Shown here: positions 56,830-64,000 of the stretch, in pieces
How the letters are laid out: the number at the start of each line of letters is the position of its first letter
Numbering within the stretch: the stretch's first letter is position 1
Source: Cyclina sinensis
Taxonomy: Eukaryota > Mollusca > Bivalvia > Venerida > Veneridae
Assembly: GCA_012932295.1 (NCBI GenBank)
Contig: JAAONU010000014.1
Span: 40,160,770 to 40,224,769, forward strand
Reading direction: 5' to 3'
DNA: 64,000 nucleotides
Translations under genes and position numbers: made by a program
The notes under the pieces: model-generated
What the model saw: only the letters and a program-made list of their open reading frames with translations
What the model was told of the DNA's origin: nothing
The model's database searches: none

Positions 56830-59800
56830 ATGACAACTCATCTGGCACAAAGAAATATTCCTCAGCGACTTGGTTGCTCGGTCTGTGGTAAATATTTCAA
56901 TAAAGTGCCATTGAGTGGTACACATAAGAGTAATGCAGTTAGACCAAAATCGAAAGCGTTCAAACATGAGAAGTTTGGTTCCATGCACGATTTCTCTGAC
57001 AAAGCGTTGCATAAATACAGCTTCAATGAACCGACATGCGGTGAGTTACATGTTTTGTCAGTGTCTTTGTTCAAACGGTGATTAATTGATATGGTAATAT
57101 GTTTTTCCTTTTGAAAATGTCATCGTTGCCAAGTTATTTAATTAATAACGAATAATTCAATTGACCATGGTATGTATACAGTCTGAAAACTTTTTTTTTT
57201 ACAACTCCGTTGCTGAGTAGGACCTGTTGTTATATACACTCCCATTATCATAGCAAGCAACTGGTAAATGACAACAGGAGCTTGCAAAACCAAAAGCTAG
57301 TTATTGTTTAAATTCATGAAAGGGAATTTATGAAAGATATTTTATAAAGCACTCAAGACTAATGACAATCAAGACAAAGAACAGCGTTCTGCATTTTGTG
57401 GCCAAAGGTCTTTGAGACTTTCTCTCGCATCATATTCTTGTTTCCTTTAGAATCAAGACAGAATCATTAGTTAAATTTGTGTTAGGCTAAGAGATGCTAA
57501 TCAAAAGAGATACTAATCAAAAGGAAATATTGGAAAAAAGACTTCTATCTGTTGATGTATCGGTTATTAAAAATATCATTTTCAGACAAGCAGTTGGACA
57601 TTGATGAAATCGAAGAAGATGACTTTGACCCATTGTACTTATATAAAGCTGTAGATAATCTCCAGGCTTACGCTGAAATACACAATACCCGTCCTTTCAA
57701 TAAACCTGTATCAAATATAGTCAGTGGGACGGCTAAGGTCAGATTCTGTGTAAGTACATTTCAAAACGTATTGAAAGATATATTACTTCAGTCTAAAGCT
57801 TTACCTTTTATCATAAGCAGGGAAACTACACTAAAGACAACAAACCGTAATTGAAAGAGCATTACAACGAGAAAAAGCAGCAATTTCTGAAAAAGAAGCA
57901 AACAAAACGTGATGTTATGAAACAATGATCAGTGGTTATTATACGTTAGCAGTAGTGTAGCAATATCGAGCTTCAAAAGTTTTAATGACAATATTAGTTT
58001 CTCAACTGTTTAGAATGAATATTTTATAACAATATGAAATATACTAGAACAGTCAAAAAGCGACAGTTTCTTTGTCAGTCTGAAATCGTAAGTGAAGATT
58101 TTGACTAGCATATCTGAATATGACTTTTAAAAAATTCATATCGGACATTTTATTTGCTTACATGTTTTTGCTAATTACATTAAAACGTTTTTTTCCTTAA
58201 AAGTTTAAAATATCTATGAATAAATAAAAGTTAGAAAAATCTTTTGTTTTAAAATAGTGACATTTTTTGCAAATTTATTTTAGCCAACCATGTAATAGAA
58301 TGATACTTTAAAAGTACTATTGGCGTTTACAGACGGATGAACTTAGAACGTTTAAAATGGAAAACAAAACACTGCAAGACAAAAATGAAGAACTGGCAAC
58401 ATTATTTTTTTATTCAAAAGACGAAAACAGAAAATTGAAGGAACGGGAGGGCAATCAACATGCCTTCAAAGATGAACAGCAAGAACGTATTTTCTGTCTT
58501 AAACGACAAGTAGACAAGAAAGATACAACAATAAGAAATATGGAAAAAATGCTAGAAACAGCCAAATCTGAAAAGGAAATGACTGCCAAAATCAGCCGTT
58601 TAGTAAAGGAAAATAAAAAGTACAAACAGCAGCTCAAAGAAAATGACACTAAAATAAAGGAAAGAGATGCACAGTTAAGAGTTTATGAAAAAAATCTTCA
58701 AAAATTGAGAAATGATTTAAATGAGAGAAATAAAACAGTAAAAGAATTAAAGGGGAAAATAGAGGTACAAAAGATGAAAAGACAAGACGACATACGCTCA
58801 TTGAAAGAATCAGATAAAAAGACAAGAGAGAATGAACACTGCATCAGGAATTCCAAAAAATCAAATGATACAGAAGTGAATTTTCTTCAGCATAGAATAA
58901 CCAAACTTGAGAATGAGCTACATGATAAAGACCGCGAAAGAAAAGCCCTAAAAAGCCAAATTATTAGTATTAGTGCTGAAGTCAGTGAAGGAAAGACACT
59001 AAAGAAAAAACTAAAAGAAACGGAGGTATTGTTATCAGAGTCAAAAAAGAGGCTGCGTGAAGAATCTCTTCCATTGAAGAAAAGAGAAAAAGAATTAATA
59101 GATGAAAACTCAGAATTGGAGAGACAAATAAATGAAAACCAGGCTCGTATGCGTTATTTAGAAGACAAACACAAAACAGAGAAAAAAACTAAAGATAGCC
59201 AAATAAAAAGATTAGAAATGTCGCTTGAGAAGTACAGACAAAGGATAGACAAAACAGATCAAATCGAGGCGAATTTAAAAGAGACCATGATCACGATGGC
59301 ACAACAGGAAAATGAATTACAAAATGCGCTAGAAAAACTTAGAGAGGTTGAATCCAAACTGACTGAGAAGACGTCTGAAACAGAGTATTGCCAACTTTTA
59401 AAAGAAAGATTGATGAAAGAAGAAGCTGAGTATGAGGAACGTATCAAAACTTTAAAAGATGAAAATACAGAAATAAGGACATCTTCGCAACACAGGATAA
59501 CGCAACTTGAGAATGAGGTTGACGAGAAAAAACGGAAGATAAAAGGAGGTTTAGACCAGAGGGAGTGTATCTATTGTGAACTCAGTGCAGACAATATGCT
59601 TAGAAAGAAACTGAAAGAAACGGAGGAGTTATTATCCGAAACAAGGGATCAGCTGCAAGAAAAATGTCTAGTAATTAAAAAAATCGAAAGAGAATTGCAG
59701 GAGATGAAGCTGGAAAATGAGCAAGAACTGGGTAGACAGACCGTTGAGCACAAGCGTCATATCAGTCAGCTAGAACACAAAAACAAACAAGTTGTAGCAT

Positions 59801-62800
59801 CCCTCGAACAAACAATAAGTCGACTAGAGAACGAAACGAAACATAAAGAAAGCAAAATTAAAGCATTGCTTGAGCAGCACAAACAAAACGTAGACGAAAA
59901 AGACCAAACTACAGCAAATCTAAAAGTGAACGTGAACAAAATGTTACAAATGGAAAATGAACTCAAAAATACACGAGAAAAACTCAAAGAAGCTGAGGCA
60001 AAACTCATTCAGATGCAATCTGAAACAGAGTCTCGTCAACTTTTAAAACATAAATTAGTGGAGGAAGAAGCAAAGTATGAGAAAAGTGTCAAAGCATTGA
60101 GAGATGAACAAGATGAAATAAGGAAGACTCTACAACTGCGAATAAATGAACTTGAAAATCACATAGTGGAAAAAGATCAGGAAAAGGAGGCTATCAGAAA
60201 GGAAATCAGAGACAAAAATATGCTCACAGCAAAATTAGAAAAATCCGAAAAACAGCTTTTGAAAACCAGTCAGCAGCTACAAGAAGCATTCCAATTATTT
60301 GAGGAGAAAGAGCAAGAAATGCAGGCTTGCAAGAAGGAAAGTATCAATGAAACAACTGAATACAAAAACTACATCAAACAATTAGAAGAAACGAATAAAT
60401 CAGATTGGACATCTTTGCAAGCAACAATTCAACGACTAGAAAAAGAAGCTGAAGGTAAAGGGCAGATAATAGAACATTTAAAACAACAGATTGGCGATCT
60501 TAACAGCCGTGAAAAATATCTGAAATTAACAGAGGAAAAATGTCGTAAAACTGAAGGTGAATATCAACAAACATTAGCAAAACTTCGGGAAATGGAAGTC
60601 AAACACAAGGAGACGATGTCTGAGATAGTTTTAGAAAAACATAAAAGGAAAGAACTTGAAGTAAAAGTGAGTGAGTACGAAAGTAACATTAAACAGTCGA
60701 ACGAGGAAAATGAAAAATTACTGACCTCTCATAAACAGAACATCAGATTCCTTAAGGAAGAGATTAAAGACAAAGACAAAAAAGTCAAAGCATTAGAAGA
60801 TTTAGTAGACAGTCAGAAAACGGATGCATATGACCAAGATAAAATCAGACAGGAGCTAGAACAAACAAAAATTCAGTTAGTAGAGTTAGACAATCAGCAT
60901 AGACAGACGTTAGCAAAACTTCAGGAAATGGAAGTCAAACATAGGGAGACAATGTCTGAGATAGTTTTCGAAAAACATAAAAGGAAAGAGCTTGAAGTAA
61001 AAGTGAGTGAGTACGAAAGTAACAAACAGTCGAACGAGGAAAATGAAAAAGTACTGACCTCTTATAAACAGAACATCAGATTCCTTAAGGAAGAGATTAA
61101 AGACAAAGACAAAAAAGTCAAAGCATTAGAAGATTTAGTAGACAGTCTGAAAGCGGATGCCTATGACCGAGATAAAATCAGACAGGAGCTAAAACAAACA
61201 AAAATTCAGTTAGCAGAGTTAGACAATCAGCATAGACAGACGTTAGCAAAACTTCAGGAAATGGAAGTCAAACAAGGGGAGACAGAGTCTGAGATAGTTT
61301 TAGAAAAACATAAAAGGAAAGAGCTTGAAGTAAAAGTGAGTGAGTCTAAAAGTAACATTAAACAGTCGAACGAGGAAAATGAAAAAGTACTGACCTCTCT
61401 TAATCAGACAATAAGATTTCTTAAGAAAGAGATTAAAGAAAAAGATCAAAAAGTCAAAACATTAGAAGATTTAGTAGACAGTCTGAAAGCGGATGCCTAT
61501 GACCGAGATAAAATCAGACAGGAGCTAAAAGAAACAAAAATGCAGTTAGCAGAGTTAGACAATCAGCATAGAATGACTTTAGCAACACTGAGGAGGAAAG
61601 AAACTGAACTAAATGAAACAAAACATACTGGTAAATCTCAGAGTTTTGGGAGCACCACAACGGATTTAGGAGATAAACTAAGACAGGCTTTGACAAAATT
61701 GCAACAAACGGAGACAGAACTGGAGGAAACAAAAACAAGGTAAATACATTATAATTTATCACGCTATAACGAATTTGGCCTAATATATTAGGCTAAAAGT
61801 GTTAAACCCGTATATTGATTTATTATTTTTAGTTGTTCAACCTTTAAGCCTAATTTAAACTGCATATAACCGAGCGGATATCGTTTGACACGGTTTTTAC
61901 CCTGTCCTGGTTATCTATAAACCTAGAACACCGAGTATTCTGATTGCCAAATTTTGAATAAAATGGTGGACTAAATCAGGTACGAAATAAGTGTTTCAGT
62001 TCTATACTTATGTATTTGTGTGTTTTCTTGGATTACATGATCAGGTATGAATTTAGTTTTCATATTTTATCATTTTTGAACTCTGTGAACTGTTGGACAA
62101 ACGAGTGATAAAAAGTGCCCAATGGCCTACGATTGGGCGAGTCCGCTTAACCAGATGCAGATCAAAGTGAGACGTAGAAGGTGAACAACTATAAAATATC
62201 AGCCTATAAAATGGGTTCACCTTCGGAGGCGAAATAGTGAGACTACAACGAATTATGTAATGTAGAAAACGTAACGAATGTCTTAAGTTGTGTTTTCGTG
62301 TTAAATAATGTTTTAAGTTATATGGTGTGTTGTTGAAAAAAGTTATTCACTTAAATCGTCTTTCGATTACATTTAGACAAAGTAAAGCAATGGGAGATAA
62401 ACTGACTGACAACAATCCTAAAATAGCAGACCTTAGCGACAAGAACCGTCCAGTTAAATTAGCAGAAAGATTTAATGAATTATATGACAATCAGTGGACA
62501 GATGCCTTTGACATCCTTGAGAAACAGTTTGATAGTGAGCAAATGACAATCGAGGCTCTCTTAGAAATACTGCAGGTAAATCTTTATCGAGATTTCAGGT
62601 AATATCAAATTACAGCATGATCTTTTCTACGAGTTTATACCATTTTATGTATTTCTGCAGAATATTTGCTCAGAACATAAGTAATATTGCTACAACTTTA
62701 AATTAAACCTTTTCTAATTTACCCATTTAATAACCTTGCCTCGTATATTTTTTAAGTGCTATGTATACTTTATTTACATATCGATGTGAACACATTTGTT

Positions 62801-63562
62801 TTTCTTCACGCCTGAACTGTAAAACGTTTTAGAACAAAGTTAATGGAATAAGATAAGTTTTCTTCTACCAATGATTAGGATCTTGCAAAATGTCGAACAA
62901 TTTAATTTGGTTTAACAGTAAATTATGTCCAACGCCTTGACCTAGTGAATACATGAGAACTGTAGACAGTTTTTGTTGATGTTACATTCAAAATATGCAT
63001 TTTATTTCATTGCTAGGATGTCATGATTTTCTGCAGAGACACTGCTGACCAACAGTTACAGGATTTACAGAATTCTCTTCAGTTGTCAAGTTCTAGAGTA
63101 AGCCTTTCTCCATCAAAAAATAAAATTCGGAAAAATGTTCAAAAGTCCGTTGTAGGCTTTTGCGTAGACATAAATTAAGATTTGCTTTAAAAAATTAAAT
63201 TTTACTGATTGTGTACCTGTAAAACAAAATATCTATGGCTAGTCTAATTTCAATCGTAGATAGGTTTCGAGATCTACGTTTTTTTCCAAGTCCCGTCCTC
63301 GTGTATGAATGTTGGACAGCCCTCGTGTATGACTATGGAATAGCTTTCGTATATTGAAATAAACAAAATTACTCGTAAAAACAATTGTGTAGATGTTATG
63401 TCAATAAATTCTGTATTAAGTTATACTAATCAAAAGAAAATAATGATAAAAATCCTTTTTAAATATGTTTAGGAAGGTGGGGAATTCCCAGCTGATGTAC
63501 GAAAATACTTAAAGGACTGCAGGAAGAAAATGGCATCGGCAGTGGCAAAGAACCTGCATGGG
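56830..63562 (+). CDS. Giant coiled-coil MIEAP-like gene C (partial, 6 exons, at least 1384 aa)
   Basis: Exons 56830-57040, 57586-57749, 58333-61739, 62377-62575, 63017-63097 and 63473-63562 join in phase. The last four have the same phases as exons 3-6 of gene B, and the last three the same lengths (199, 81, 90). Residues 1-70: Cys/His-containing (CSVCGKYF..GTH), an incomplete zinc-finger-like piece. 71-125: acidic segment (DEIEEDDFDPLY). 126-1260: almost continuous coiled coil rich in E/K/L/Q, with 112-residue repeats at about 862-1205. From 1266: MGDKLTDNNPKIADLSDKNR, VKLAERFNELYDNQWTD, the MIEAP-type module, up to VAKNLHG. Downstream exons equal to B exons 7-8 should lie beyond the window. 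The ATG at 56830 is chosen because stops precede it in frame. Function is inferred from the paralogues: a long scaffold attached to a MIEAP-type domain. A myosin- or golgin-like protein is excluded by the in-frame MIEAP module. Confidence 0.75.
60571..61570 (+). repeat. Three 336/333-bp tandem duplications in the coiled-coil exon
   Basis: The markers EMEVK (60592, 60928 and 61261 region), KHKRKELEVKVSE, FLK(E/K)EIKDKDKKVKALEDLVDS and RQEL.QTK recur in order. Spacing is 336 bp and then 333 bp; the second copy lacks one Ile codon (YESN-KQSN). 112 residues are 16 heptads, so the duplications preserve the heptad register. A partial fourth unit begins at about 61568. Confidence 0.9.
61740..62376 (+). 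other. Intron of gene C
   Basis: Donor AAG|GTAAAT at 61740 and acceptor ACATTTAG before 62377. It contains an inverted pair (AGAAGGTGAAC near 62177 and GTTCACCTTCG near 62214), a small hairpin without known role. Equivalent introns in A and B are bounded the same way. Confidence 0.6.
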
Positions 63563-64000
63563 GTAAATATCAGTAGGACCAATAACAATGAGAATGATTC
63601 GCACCCAAGCATTAACTAATACTGTTTACCATTTTGAATTCCTCCTGTCAAAATACAATAAGCAAAAATCATTAGTTATACATAAAATCACATTGATTAC
63701 CGAATACAATAACGACGTGCGCATTACACGAGGAGTAGATCAGATATATGCGATTTCGTCGAATACAGAATAAGCATTCTGAAGTGTCGTATTTCACGAC
63801 AAATTTTCTTTTGAAATATTAAGGGAAAAAATAATTTAGTAATTTTCTAATACTTTTTAACAAATAGATTATTTTTGCAATTTTCAAAAACAGGTTTGAA
63901 ATAATATAAATCAGGTTTTATTACCCCGCTGGAAAAGATGACAACAATTCGAAGAATAAATCACATTTAATTAGATAAAAAATATGAAGTAGTACGTATA
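63563..64000 (+). other. Start of the next intron of gene C
   Basis: After the donor GTAAAT at 63563 I see no further exon in the window. The 61-codon frame at 63588-63773 has no MIEAP similarity and is intronic. Confidence 0.55.

Noticed and set aside
58357..61743. Myosin tail, golgin or kinesin-like coiled-coil gene
   Set aside because: The exon joins in frame to the MIEAP-type module exactly as in A and B, and no motor or GRIP-type domain is present.

Overview
This window looks like nuclear DNA of an invertebrate, most likely a bivalve mollusc. It is AT-rich and intron-rich, full of decayed non-LTR retrotransposons, foldback elements and minisatellites. It also holds a small cluster of genes whose C-terminal exons match the mitochondria-eating protein family (MIEAP/SPATA18). 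The host assignment is an inference from gene content and repeat style; no ribosomal or mitochondrial marker is present. I see no prokaryotic features, CRISPR array or rRNA.

Host genes. Four related copies of one MIEAP-like gene lie here. Copy D (about 4.6-11.6 kb, minus strand) is a relic: a decayed last exon and one split exon. Copy A (15755-24092, minus) keeps all eight exons but has a 939-bp PIF/Harbinger-like MITE in exon 4 and a 4-bp deletion in exon 8, so it is a pseudogene. Copy B (46794-53633, minus) is intact. Its eight exons join in frame to 604 residues: a coiled coil, a MIEAP-type helical module and the MIEAP C-terminal domain. Copy C (56830 to beyond 63562, plus) has the same exon phases but a much larger coiled-coil exon (3407 bp against 515 bp), partly built from 112-residue duplications. 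It runs off the window. A and B share their intron-1 minisatellite and their 5' flank, so they are segmental duplicates.

The main find. About 490 bp upstream of pseudogene A sits a 10,602-bp DNA transposon (24589-35190). It has about 524-bp terminal inverted repeats that begin CACCCC and a 5-bp target duplication (AGGTA). The paralogous site next to gene B (54143-54147) is empty and confirms the borders. Its main gene (4 exons, 1525 codons, one internal TGA) appears to encode a DDE-type transposase with a YqaJ/lambda-exonuclease-type PD-(D/E)xK nuclease lodged between the first and second presumed catalytic aspartates. The first coding exon and its splice donor lie inside the terminal inverted repeat, so they are duplicated at both ends. 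A convergent gene on the other strand encodes a six-finger C2H2 protein. I cannot assign this element with certainty to a named superfamily.

The rest. 35.2-41 kb is the displaced 5' flank of A, filled by a 424-bp perfect-style palindrome, a GCTCACCT-type bivalve repeat and a 1.9-kb foldback element. 42.0-44.8 kb is a LINE relic with another LINE fragment nested in reverse. 45.2-45.5 kb is a SINE-like sequence. The first 4.6 kb and about 11.7-14 kb hold nothing I can name.
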